NCBI GenBank assembly: GCA_943737045.1
Contig: CALSFV010000214.1
Location: 496,001 to 560,000 of the forward strand
DNA from: Parapristionchus giblindavisi
Lineage: Eukaryota > Nematoda > Chromadorea > Rhabditida > Diplogasteridae
Length of the DNA: 64,000 nucleotides
Direction of reading: 5' to 3'
Shown: positions 52,906 through 64,000 of the stretch, in pieces
Position numbering within the stretch: the stretch's first letter is position 1
Layout: each line of letters starts with the position of its first letter
The notes under the pieces: generated by a model
What the model saw: the letters and a program-made list of their open reading frames with translations, nothing else
Database searches by the model: none
What the model was told of the DNA's origin: nothing
Position numbers and translations under genes: made by a program

Positions 52906-55790
52906 AATGGTCACGGTATTTCGGAGCTAGTTTACGGTCGTGAAACAAAGATGTGAAGGTGATATTATGCGATGTGCTACTGTTGTTTCGTCGAACACAT
53001 TAATTGGAGTATAATACTATTAGTCATTGAGGCCTTTACCGTGCAATAAGCGTTCACAGAGTGCACAGATATATTGCTCGAAAAACGATAGCATACTGAG
53101 TATTCTTCAGCATAAATATACTGAGTATATTTATGCAGCAGAAAATGATGATTCATGCATATTTACTAGGAACAATGTGCCCTATACAGCTAGAGAACCA
53201 TGTTTATTCTTAAGAATCGTATCTTTCGTAAACAAGCGCGTCAATTATCACACTATTTACGGTGATCTCAGGCAACAAGAGAGCACTGGACACTCACAGA
53301 AAAAGCCTAGCTCATGTACCCTAAACTATTAAATACAACAGTTTTTACTTGAGGTAGGCTTTTTCTACGAGTGGACCGTGAAAATCGTCGAGTGGAGTAT
53401 TCTCCTTTACGCAGTCCGAATGATCAGATACATAGAAAACATAAGCCTTTGCGTCTGATAAGAGTTTGACAAGAATCGGAGTGATTTATAGGGACGATGA
53501 GGTGATTAACTATCGAGAAATTTGACACAAAGTGGGCGTTCACAGTAGAGGGCAACGCATGGCGTAGTACATCAGTACGTCTGCAAGTGGGGTCGCAGCT
53601 ACAAGAGAACAGCGATAATTCGTAAAGTACGAGTATATGAGCGAATCAAGTACATCAATCTTGCGCTGTCTAATATACCGCGCAGAGGTTGTTTGTTTCA
53701 CCCAATTGCGGCTAGCGAATTAAGGCGAGCGGAATGTTATCTTGTCAAACTAGAACGTTGCTGAAGCAGAGCCGGGTGGACTAATCCAACTGGCTCTGCG
53801 AGTGTTTTCCTTCCATAAGCATATACCGTAGCCGTTCGCTAAAGATTTTAAGGTATGTGGTTGCAGTAACCTGGCCAAAGTCTTATTAGCTACAGTAAAG
53901 GAGAGACGGAAGGAGATCGAGGTGGGAAACGTCTATTCTTTAGTGATTAAAAGAGATTGTAGGCTGCTTCATGATGAATGGGCGGAGTCATGGAGGGCGT
54001 GCCCTGAAACTGCTTGAAGACATGATGAGAGAGAGGTAGAGGGTGCCAAGAAACCAGGAAGGGCGAGATAGGCGGAGGAGTCAAAGAGACTCAAAGATGA
54101 AGAGTCCTAGCTTAGTCTTGTTTACGTCGTTTCAAACACACACAAGAGATAGAGCGAGCGCACTCCAGATCATAGCACGACTAAAAATGTCAACGGCCGC
54201 TTCGCACAGCGCTTTTCACACGCGAAATTCGCGTTGCACGTGAATTTTTGAGCATAGGCAAGTCTAGCGAAAGTGACGGGATATCCCGCGGAGCAGTAGT
54301 TCCAGCTTTATTTATCCAGAATTTGAATAGATTTCCTGCAGAATAATATGAGAATTTTGAGCACTCAGATATTCAGCGTTTATGCAGTGCAGAGTTGAAA
54401 AGATCAAGACATTGTGAGAATAGAGAGAATATAAGTAACGAATTGAGGAGCGATAATTTTAGATCTCCGATTATTTTTGGCGATGTACTGACAAGAGACA
54501 CGCGGAAGATGTTGCACGGCTGATTTGTTCGTACCTTTAAAGGTCGATTACAAGATAACGCGGAACAACTTCCGTTTTGGTGGGAGAAGAACGAATATCG
54601 CATTATGTTGTTGAGGAAGTATTCGTATTCCCATTATCACATCTATATTATCGTGCCTCGCAGTGTGTTATCCACGGGGGCTCACTGCGGCTCATGCTGA
54701 TCAAATTGTTTTCGCGCATCTCGCCTTTTTTCGCTCGAATTATTTAATTCAAAAATATCCTGGCGTTCATGGAATGTGATAGAAAACATTGTCTTTGATT
54801 GTTGACTAGATTAGATTCATTTAGTCGAGCTAATTCCCTGTTTATATGACAATGAATGACATTCAACTCCCGGGAGGTGTGGACTTCGACTTCATAATCT
54901 CATCTTACGTACGCTCGAAAAGAAAACAATGACAAGCCAGCTCAAAGGCGAACTTAACGTCATCACTACAAAGAAAAGCAAAGTATATCAAAAATTGAAC
55001 TTCTGTAGAATATTTCCAGATTTAGCGTGTTTATTTGAAAATGTACAACATTTTTGGTGTTCCGAACCCAGCGATAGCTAGTAGCCGCGACACGTAAGCT
55101 AATGATCAATTAGAAAGAGTATCTATCTTTACTGCGTATGGCAAAACGTAGCACGGAATACGGAAACAACCCACTCGAGAAGGCACTCGAAATGTTTCCT
55201 GCTGCTCCTTTTGCGAAGAAAACAAATGACACTACCAGTAACGACCTTCAGTGCGATTAGTTTCGCGTTTGACTAACCAACGTTGACCTGATGATTGTGT
55301 TGTTGACAGCAAGCGGCGATGAAAAGTGAAAATGACCGACTGTGTGGCTCTTATACCGAGAGAATAATTGTTTGTGCAAAACATTTCTGGGATGTTTGTG
55401 CAAACATTCGTAAACAAATAAGCAAATCAACAGATCTGCAAGGTTGCAAATATAAATCAAATCAGTGAATGAATGAAGGTTGATCTCTGTCTACGAGAGG
55501 GATTAATGGAATGATCAATGATACTAGTGAACCTTTGAAATTTAAAAAAAGACGGAAAAAATTCGCCTCGTATCTAGCTTAAACTACGTACTATTCCATT
55601 ACTCATGCGGTGTGGTTCTACACTACCCATGCCGCCTTATCTGATGGGTTTAGGGGCGTGTAACAATTGTAATCGAAATCGATGCCTTGTAACACGCAAC
55701 GGTTTTGGTTTAAGCGTACTGCACGTAGGAAACTGACGTGGTTTCTCGTTTCATGTTTGGTTTCGTCAAGCGATCGCACAATGAGCATAC
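52906..55790. other. Intergenic region without recognised features
   Basis: No splice-consistent exon, RNA gene or clear repeat. Confidence 0.4.
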
Positions 55791-55921
55791 CCACAGAGAA
55801 AAAAGTGTAACCCACAGCACATAAGACCTGTGACATGTTATATTTAACACTTTTTAGATGATAAAACACCTCAAAAAGTCACAGGTCTTATGTGCTGTGG
55901 CTTACAGCTCTTTTTCTGTGC
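55791..55921. mobile_element. Short MITE with long inverted repeats
   Basis: CACAGAGAAAAAAGTGTAAC..ACAGCACATAAGACCTGTGAC is inverted from 55878 to 55921 (GTCACAGGTCTTATGTGCTG..TTTTTCTGTG). The loop is about 40 bp. Confidence 0.85.
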
Positions 55922-56849
55922 ATTCGGCTATTTGTACGGAAAAATGCGAGGAATTACTCATAAATGAAGTTATGTAGACTTCATCGGACATCAAGTGATC
56001 AACAGCTTTTTTTCACAGTCACTACACAGCGGCAGTAAGCTCAAACATAGAAACATTCTCTGACAATTACTAATTACGGGTCTGAGTAATCCTGTTCTAC
56101 GCCACTTTCGACGAAGCATTCAGCTACAAAAAAGTGCACTTCGATTGCGTCATCATCGCACAATAATGAGAAATTTGCATGAGTCCGCAATATCAGGGCC
56201 GGAATCATCGATAAATTTCGCACAAGGACTCGCGAGAGCGTCCCGATGGCACGCTTGGCTCACAAAATATAGCAAAAATAAAAAGATGGCACTGACAGGC
56301 GTGACTGTGTCTTCGGATGATGTTGCGCAATGGAACAAATCTGTTTACGAACTTTATTGGTACTCTGCTCGTTAATATTCCCATGCACGTATTGCTCGAT
56401 TCGTTGCAGCGTGCGAATCTTTGTACGGCAAGACGACCTAATTTCCCCCAGAAAAGACGTCATCGTCCGATTTTAGCACCACTAACGAATCACAAAACTA
56501 TATATGTCTAAGAGATCGGCACACTACCAGGGGTATAATCGGAAGGGCGTTTCAATGATGTTCTAATGAGGAAAAATGCGCCTAATGTGATTTCACCTAG
56601 CATATTTCGAAATCTGTCCACTTTTAGCGCTTTTTTCACCGTTAAAACTCTATAATGCCGGTCTCGCGTTGAGTTGACCTTACTCTCGGAGCAGCTGTTT
56701 CATGTTCTCTGGAGTCTAACGGAGCGATTCCAGAAAATGGCGCGAGTATTCATCTGATCGCTCGGAACACCATCAACAAGAACTGTGTATACAAAATAAA
56801 CAACAAAAAATGTATTATAGGAATATGTTTTAAAAAGCTATTGGACTGT

Positions 56850-56915
56850 GCACTCTGGCTAGGAACGCTGATTGCGAGAGAGTGCTGTCAGAGCGCAAAT
56901 GAAAAGTATTCTTTA
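56850..56915. mobile_element. CTCTGGC palindromic MITE, copy 9 (partial)
   Basis: GTGCACTCTGGCTAGGAACG and GAGAGAGTGCTGTCAGAGCG form an imperfect stem. The outer ends are lost. Confidence 0.65.
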
Positions 56916-56931
56916 TAATACTCGCCGTTGA

Positions 56932-57024
56932 TACTCTCCGCACTGACAATACTTTCTCGTTTGTCTTGTCTGCAAGAGAGCGTTGCCAGAGCGGGGAATA
57001 AATTTACTTGGGCATACCTTTAAA
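56932..57024. mobile_element. CTCTGGC palindromic MITE, copy 10
   Basis: ACTCTCCGCACTGACAATAC pairs with GCGTTGCCAGAGCGGGGAAT and the element ends TACTTGGGCATACCTTTAAA, close to the family's AAAGGCACACC terminus. Confidence 0.8.
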
Positions 57025-57545
57025 GATAATCTATTACGAGTATCAATGGCTGCTATTTTCTTAACCTATGATGTTTGCGAAATTTTTACGTATAATTGGC
57101 GGTTTCCGTGCACGCTCACAGGCATAATATTTATCGCGCAAGCAGACTACGCTATACGCAAAAGTAGCTACCTCTCGCGAGTATCCAAAGCTCATAGTCT
57201 CTGATGCTGGAAAGCCCTAGGCTGTTATTACGATTGCGCACTTTCGCCTAGGAGAGCCTGAAATGGCGTCAAGTTGTCGTCCAGACGGCATACGCGGAAG
57301 CATTTCCCCATATCCAGAGCTCTTTTTGCGGCTTGACGCAAGGTGTTGACTACTACCGATCATAGCTACGGCCAAGCAAAAAATCCAATCGTGGGAGCGA
57401 ATCGGACAGATACAGCAAAAATCCGAATCCTTGATTCAAAAAATGGTTCAATACAATGCACGGAATACCGTAATCCGAGCTGAATGTTCGATGTTGCGCC
57501 AAGGGAAGGGAGTACTTTTCGAATTTTTAAAGTGTATAGGAAAAG

Positions 57546-57617
57546 CAAACGTAGATCGAACCCGTGTGGTTCGCTTACAAGCGCTGCCTATGTACTAACC
57601 ACTGAGCCAGACAGACT
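57546..57617 (-). other. tRNA-like relic
   Basis: The minus strand has CTGGCTCAGTGGTTAG (A box) and GGGTTCGATC (B box) with the palindrome CGCTTGTAAGCG between. The spacing is right for a tRNA but the arms do not pair properly. Confidence 0.55.
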
Positions 57618-60396
57618 ACGCTGTCTCTCGAATATAGTAGAGAACGAAAAGCTACATTGATGACCCAACGTTTTTCGTGATAATAGGTCACCCCATTTTG
57701 TTTCCCTCTTTAGAGCATTTATAATAAGATGCTCTTTTAAGCCGCTTACACATCTCTTTATATTCTTTCTTCCATTAGCGTTTAGTGATTCTTGAACAGG
57801 GAAGAGTTAGTCTGATAGCAAAGTGGGATTATGTCATACCGCAATGATTGGAAGAAAAGTGCAGGGAGGGCATGGAAAAGGTCACAGAGTGCAAGCAAAC
57901 GGAGTGTGGAAGGATTCCTACACAAGAAATATTATAGAATTTAACAAGTAGAATACGCAGGTTGTATAACAACGAAAAATGCTACATGTTCACTTCCTTA
58001 TACGTAAATAATTCAAAAGGTTCACTTTGAAACACCTTTAAACGCCGTGACTACTGACGCATCTTATAGGAACTCTTTTTACTAGGTACAGTGAAAGGAT
58101 GAAAGGACCTGACTCAACTAAACAAACAGGGTAAGTAGTGAAAAAAAAGTATAATCACCCTTGCATACCTCACCCACTCGTCTGTTTTTCCTTGTTTTTT
58201 TTTCATGAATTCATTGAAAGTGATGTGGTTGTCCTTTTTTTTGTTCCCAGGGGCATGCTTAAATATAGTTTATAAGTAGGCATATCACATAGTATACACT
58301 TAGTATTGCGTAGCCGAGAATGTAGTTGGTACAAAACAAAATGCCAATGGAACATTATGCAACGATTATCACGTTTCGGGTTGTTTCAGTTCATTTGCAA
58401 ATCGTTTGTTCAACATCAAGAAAAGAAAAGAAACGAAAAGCAGGCGAGAGAGCGCGGAAAACAAGGAGAGTTTTCTCTGTTTCATTTTATTTTTGAACTT
58501 TTGAACTGAGAATGAGGTTAGTACTCGTTGACTCAACGCATCTAATGACTCATAAATCACAAAGTGTCATACCCCCAGGTTTTTGCGCATGGCTCCTTTA
58601 TCTTCTCTCTCTATAACATCTTTCGCTGTCTGCGTCTCTCAGATTTCAGTGATCTCTCGTACCTTATAGCATTCCTTGATCTGTAGTGTGATCGGAATAC
58701 AAGGGGGGGGGAGATAAATAAACATGTGAACAAAGGGATGATCATCCGGTTTGACCAATCATCAATCACACGTAGGAGAGAAACTGCCTTGTGTCAATGG
58801 TTTCAGGTTAAGAATAGAATGGCCACAGCTGATCGAGAATGTGAAACTTCCCGTTCGCAACACTTATGGCTACGTATATACATAGCGGCAGAAACACAAT
58901 GTTGCGAACTACGCAAAGATTATGTGTTAAGGCGCTCCCAGTAACCGGTATAACACGCATGTCAGCTTTGTCCTAGCTCTTCTGTGAGCCGTGAAAATCG
59001 CATCGGAAGGGGCCTCAACGACGAACTTTGACGTGAGCTCCTGGAGAGATGTTTGATCTACCAACCTTGCTACTCTGGTTCAGGGATGTCCTACCCAAGG
59101 ACCATCGAAAACCGTGGAGAAAAGAGGGGTCAACTCAAAAGTGTGTAGTAAAGCAGACGATTTTGGTCAATCCTTAGGTGACATGCGTGATAAATGAATG
59201 ATTGCCCAAGTATCTGTCGGTACGCTATATCACCTTCCCATTTGATGGTTAAACCAGTACCACTAGGCGTTGTGAGGATCGAGAATGCCGGAGAGCTTTA
59301 CCGGAAGCTTTAAAAATTTCATCGAAATAACAAAAATACAAATATCAAATTTCTCAATATTCCAAACTGAGATAAATTCCACGCATGCTCACAAAAAAGC
59401 TTAAGCTGCCACTGTTTACATTACGTAGCGTAATCTGGTCCGATATGTTCACTGATTGTGTGAGTGTAAATGTATTTAGTCTGATCTCAAACAACAACCA
59501 TGTTATTCATATTATTATGACATACCGAAAGACCACGTTGTCAGTGCTACAAAATGTGTGAATATAACGAAAAGTTATTAACAGCAAAGACGATAAAGCT
59601 GCGCTAAATATAGGAGTTTATTGTGTTGCGGCGTTATATAATCTAGCATCACTTCTATATAGTTTTGTGCCTTCCTACGATGACTAACGAGCAGCAACGT
59701 GATGATGAGGGGATGTGTTGGAGGGTTTGTGAACTTACGAGTACATAATTCCTCTAATCATTAGCTTTACCGAATGTCAAAAAAAATCACACACTCCAGC
59801 AATCCTGGGGGAACTTCGAATGGATCCAGGGACTACATGTTTCGATTAATCTTTCTCCCCTATAAAAAGCAGCGACTGTACATTTGGATCGATTCAGATC
59901 TCATGGTCGACTCTAAGGTGAAACATAGAATATAAAGCGTGCAGTTGTGCTCTAATAACTTGTATATCATGCAATATAACAGTTAATGCACGCTTTTTTA
60001 GCCAAGGTTGTTTGTTTATGTTTCTAGCACACAATCATGAATGATCTCATTATAAGTGTAACATCTTATCATCATACATTATAAGATCTCAGTGAGTAAC
60101 AAAAGCCTCAGAAATAGGTTCAGCTCATTAGCATGCTTCATTAAAAGGTGTGTGACATTTATGAGGCGTCACTATCAAACATAAAATGTCATTGCTCTCA
60201 GTTAGCTCAAGATAACAGATTCTCGTCCCTTAGAGGATCGGTCATCTACGTCTCTCGTAGTAAATATTTGGGATTTGCGTAATGATCGCCGGGAAAACGC
60301 AGCACTTTTATTATCTCATCTTCCCCTTTTGACGTACCCGAAGACTGCGAACAAAGCGCCCCGAAAAAGTAAAGGCTTCAGACCAGGGACAACCCT
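57618..60396. other. Intergenic region without recognised features
   Basis: No exon, RNA gene or element was recognised. Confidence 0.4.
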
Positions 60397-60511
60397 TTAA
60401 AGGCACACCCCAAGCCAATTTTAATCTCCGCATTGGCAAAACTCTCTCGTAGACAAAGAAAGCGAGAGAGTGTGGTCAGAGTGGAGAGTTTTAAGTTAGC
60501 TTGGGGTGTGA
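60397..60511. mobile_element. CTCTGGC palindromic MITE, copy 11
   Basis: The most complete left end in the window: TTTAAAGGCACACCCCAAGC, stem TCTCCGCATTGGCAAAACTC with GAGTGTGGTCAGAGTGGAGA, right end TTAGCTTGGGGTGTG. Confidence 0.9.
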
Positions 60512-63500
60512 TTTCAAAATGTAATCATCTTTAGGACTTCCTCCCATAGAGTATTGAATTTCCCTTTTTAATCCATTCACACTCCAAAAATAATATCGGC
60601 AGCGGATTTTTTGTACTAGCGAGATTTTGGATGAGCCAGAGAATTCGGATTGACATTCAAATTGCCAAACAAAGCTAAGTGAATAAAAAAATAAAAAGAT
60701 TAGATGATCACAGTGATGTGAACGAGACGGACTGAGTGGGCCGTAGTCAAATTGATAAAGAGGATTAGTGGGGGTAGACGAAGTGGGGGTGTTATAGAAA
60801 AAGGATCATTTCCATTCAATGTAATTATATCCTATTAATCATAATATCTTCCCGAAAGTATAAGACCGTGAAAAAAAATCACAATTTGTATCGGAAGTTT
60901 AAAGGGGTCCTCAAAAGAAGTTTGAAAATAGCAATTATGGTTGTGAAATCTGTGTCGGTCATCATCCGTGTCGTAGTACACTGTGGGATAATGCACTGAG
61001 TTGTGAAGTGCCAGTGATGGGAAGAATCGTAATACCTATGTCATGGCGAAATGCTTCAAAAAAGTGAGGATTGATACAGAATTAGGGTATACTTGGAAGA
61101 CAGACTTTGTGAGATGAGAACCCTAGATTATAAAAGGTCCCGCGAATATTCGCGCAAATCTGTTGCATCTCGCCTATGCAAGTTCCAAGCGATATTCGAG
61201 TTATTGAGACCACTCATCAAGCCTTACAAGCTTAGTGGTGAAACAGCGGAGACCACCTGTAAAATTTGATTGGCTATACATTTAAAAGATCATGATTCAC
61301 ATTTTCGCCAGCGAACGGGAACTACTAGCAGGTGAAGTCTACCGCGGACAGCTGCAGTTTCTACTGTTACTTCGATGTATAACTCACTTATCTTCATTTT
61401 AAAGAGCGGGAACTACCCCCTCAACATAAAAAACTCTCCCAGAATCAATGCACTATCCTATGACTGACTTCCAAGGAATTTCATACGCCAGTGAACTCTA
61501 CTTCGAACACATCTTTATATTTATAATGCTTTTCAAAAAAAGTAATCAGTGAGTTTATGGACATTCATTGACGCTCTAGGCTATCTGCATCTATATAATT
61601 ACAAAGTACATTTTGCCAATCTGCTACAAATATAGTGCTTCGGTTCAAAATACACTCTCTCATAATATGCTCTCGTTGATTTTTGCTTGCGTACGTGCGT
61701 GTAAATACTCATGCACTTTGTAAACTAACATTTACGCATGAATGGGAATATTTTATTTTCACAAAGCCAATTAGCTAAGCACAAAGCATATAGATTGTTT
61801 TCAGATTGACCAGGGAGTAGCGCTAATGCGCTGTCCTCGGGTAGTATTGTTTGTGAGGTCGTTGTTATTGCTGCTTAGTCTAGAGAAGATATAGAGCGAG
61901 TGTGTGGAGTCTGGAGTATGATCTATCAGATTGAATGAAATAATAATATGACTATTTGATTAGTTATCCGGATAGGATAGGTTATCCGGACACTTACTAC
62001 GGTCAGCTGAATTGTTTTAGAGAGCAAAGTCCAGGTCTAAGGAATCGTCATTGCACCGCTTCTTCGTTGTTCTACGACTAGGATAGTGCATGGATCGATG
62101 CATTGTTCAAATGACATTCCGATTTTGTTGGGAATTTCGTAAGATAAATTCTCCGATGTGCTATCTCGTAGACAGACCAAGTGAGAGTGTGTGGACCGCA
62201 GAGATTGCGGAAGTTTAAATGTACACCCCAAGTTAATTATACTCACCGATTCTCAAATTTGCTTCGGGTGTGCCTTTATTTTCCTACAAATACTACACGA
62301 TGTATCATGTCTGAAATTGAGTAAACACTGCATAGTAGTAATACGTCGACGCTTTTTCTCGGCGCAAAAGCGACTCAGACTGGCCGTCAGACTACAATTC
62401 GGCATCCATTCAACAATATCAACTTCCAAGAAACTCCAAATTATAAATAAATAGATGTAAGCCAATTTCCTGACCAGATATTCATCCGCTCTCAATTAAC
62501 TGATATGTGAGAATTGCGGAGGCGCTGGTTATACAATATGCATGAAACATGTGCAAAAGAGCACGAAAACTGGTCGAATCGCTGACAAACATTACAACGC
62601 AACTTATTTGTGCTAGTATCGCCTTACTAATCCGATATGATCAAAAGGGCGACGTAGTGCGAGAGCCAAATTCGGCCTAGATTGCACTAATCCCAATGTG
62701 TGACACCTACTAGGGCTTCCTAGTCGCGATAGGTTGTTTACGTGCGATAGTAGAAGCCTATACGAATGGAATCTAATCTCGGAACAGAACTTGCAGAGAT
62801 GCTTATGTGATATTACACATGCATTATGAGAAGTCCACCGAGAAGCCTCTAAAGTCACCAAGATAGACAGAGCTGACCTACATAATATCTAACGAACAAA
62901 CATGAGGAACAATTTGTCATCATGGCATCCTTGGGGTTCTTTCCTTACGGCTGAGGAAAGTCAATTTTTCCCAGTAGTTTCGAAATGTTGCTGTACTGTT
63001 ACTAATAATGGAAAAAGTAAAAGTAAAGGCAAAAGGTCGACCCGGAAGTCGAAAAAATGTGATTAGCAATCGCTCTCGTGTCCATAATGATGTGCATATG
63101 ATATCTGTCACCGTGTGATGATCCATTATGGTATCAGTACCGTGAAACAATCACTTCCTTTTCACGTAAAGTATAAGTGACATGTTTACGTTGATGGCAG
63201 AATCAAGCTATGAGCATCAAGGTCCATGGATCACAGTATTTTCTTTTTTTCTCTCTCGAAAGATGTATTTGCATATCAGTATTACAAATGACAGAACAAT
63301 ACTATATAATGTTTAGTCGCTGACGTTTTAGTGCATTTTGTCGCCATATGATGACACAAGAGATTAATCCCTTCTTGTCACCAATAACACGAGACGATCA
63401 AAGTATGCAGCATTACAAGACTAGATTGCGTAGATTGAAACCGGGGCATTATGAGTACATTTTTCCCTCGGAGAACCTGAATGATCCAGAATATTTCAGC

Positions 63501-63714
63501 TGATCTATACTATTTTAGCTTCTTGAAAACATAAAATTTAACGCTTCAAACACAGCAACAGATTATGGCTATTGATGCATAGGAGCTAGTGAGAATGACT
63601 AATAACAAGCGAATTGAGGGTTCAAAGTCGCATTCGCTGATCGTTGTCGCAGAAGATCAGCAACAAAATCTTGCGAGGCTTAAACCCTCTACGCTGACGC
63701 ACAATATATTTTAA
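60512..63714. other. Intergenic region; half of a CTCTGGC element near 62160-62275
   Basis: 62160-62275 has CTCGTAGACAGACCAAGTGA and CACCCCAAGTTAATTATACT, the right half of the MITE family in scrambled order. Otherwise nothing was recognised. Confidence 0.45.
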
Positions 63715-63734
63715 ACTCGTCCACACTCACAGCG

Positions 63735-63880
63735 AACTGTCTCATATATGAGACACTCAGTGGCGAAGTAAGCTTGATTCGCGACTGAATGACTCACATA
63801 TGAGACAATTGGAGTGGCTAAGGCCGTGATCGAGGGTAGAGAGCAATGAGACAATTGGTGTCTCATATTTGAGAGACTCA
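63735..63880. repeat. Palindrome array (GTCTCATATATGAGAC type)
   Basis: TGTCTCATATATGAGACA at 63738-63755, CACATATGAGACAATTGG near 63794, ATGAGACAATTGGTGTCTCA near 63846 and TCTCATATTTGAGA near 63861 are variants of one palindrome. Confidence 0.7.
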
Positions 63881-64000
63881 CCTTCTCTTTTAAATAGAGT
63901 AAGAGTAAACGTATTATTGGCAAAAGATTTTGCTCGGAATGGGTATCGAGCTAGCACGGGAACATGCTACTGCACTCTAGTCAAGAACCCTACCCACTGC

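Noticed and set aside
56145..56375. 76-residue plus-strand frame
   Set aside because: Isolated, low information, no flanking exons that join in phase.

Overview
The window is eukaryotic and almost certainly from a nematode. Every well-supported gene is split into short exons with GT..AG introns and U-rich acceptors (TTTCAG, TTTTAG). The families that can be recognised (CX-module membrane proteins, single-domain pepsin-inhibitor-3-like proteins) are typical of nematodes. I favour a free-living lineage, possibly a diplogastrid such as Pristionchus, but that placement is inference. All gene models were spliced by eye. For most of them every exon junction keeps phase, which is strong internal support; where phase breaks I say so.

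Layout. 1-10.9 kb: a palindrome array, a 0.9 kb foldback element, a Cys/Thr-rich secreted-type gene in two segments on the minus strand (6.3-5.2 and 4.8-2.3 kb) with a hAT-like MITE in one intron, another foldback, a LINE relic and a lone signal-peptide exon. 11.5-18.4 kb: two tandem minus-strand CX-module type I membrane proteins. 20.2-24.1 kb: an 18-exon plus-strand gene (519 aa) joining a Tudor-like segment to a transmembrane segment and a long basic/serine-rich tail. 25.0-31.8 kb: two tandem minus-strand indoleamine 2,3-dioxygenase (IDO) genes with identical ten-exon structure. 33.4-40.3 kb: four tandem plus-strand genes for tiny secreted peptides with near-identical TATA promoters. 41.0-46.1 kb: four tandem minus-strand pepsin-inhibitor-3-like genes. 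51.5-52.8 kb: an unrecognised secreted Cys-containing precursor. 53-64 kb: no convincing gene, only small inverted-repeat elements and one tRNA-like relic.

The window is a mosaic of local gene-family expansions: CX x2, IDO x2, small peptides x4, pepsin inhibitor x4. The IDO proteins would oxidise tryptophan to N-formylkynurenine. The pepsin-inhibitor-like proteins and small peptides look like secreted, probably gut- or surface-acting products, and the CX proteins like cell-surface proteins. No operon is evident.

Non-genic sequence is rich in structure: an 11-copy MITE family with seven copies inside introns, a strand-specific heptamer (TTGATCT) that fills several introns, two introns made almost entirely of an AAT microsatellite, and several elements whose interiors are arrays of one short palindrome. 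Those palindrome-array elements and the heptamer introns are the least familiar signals here.
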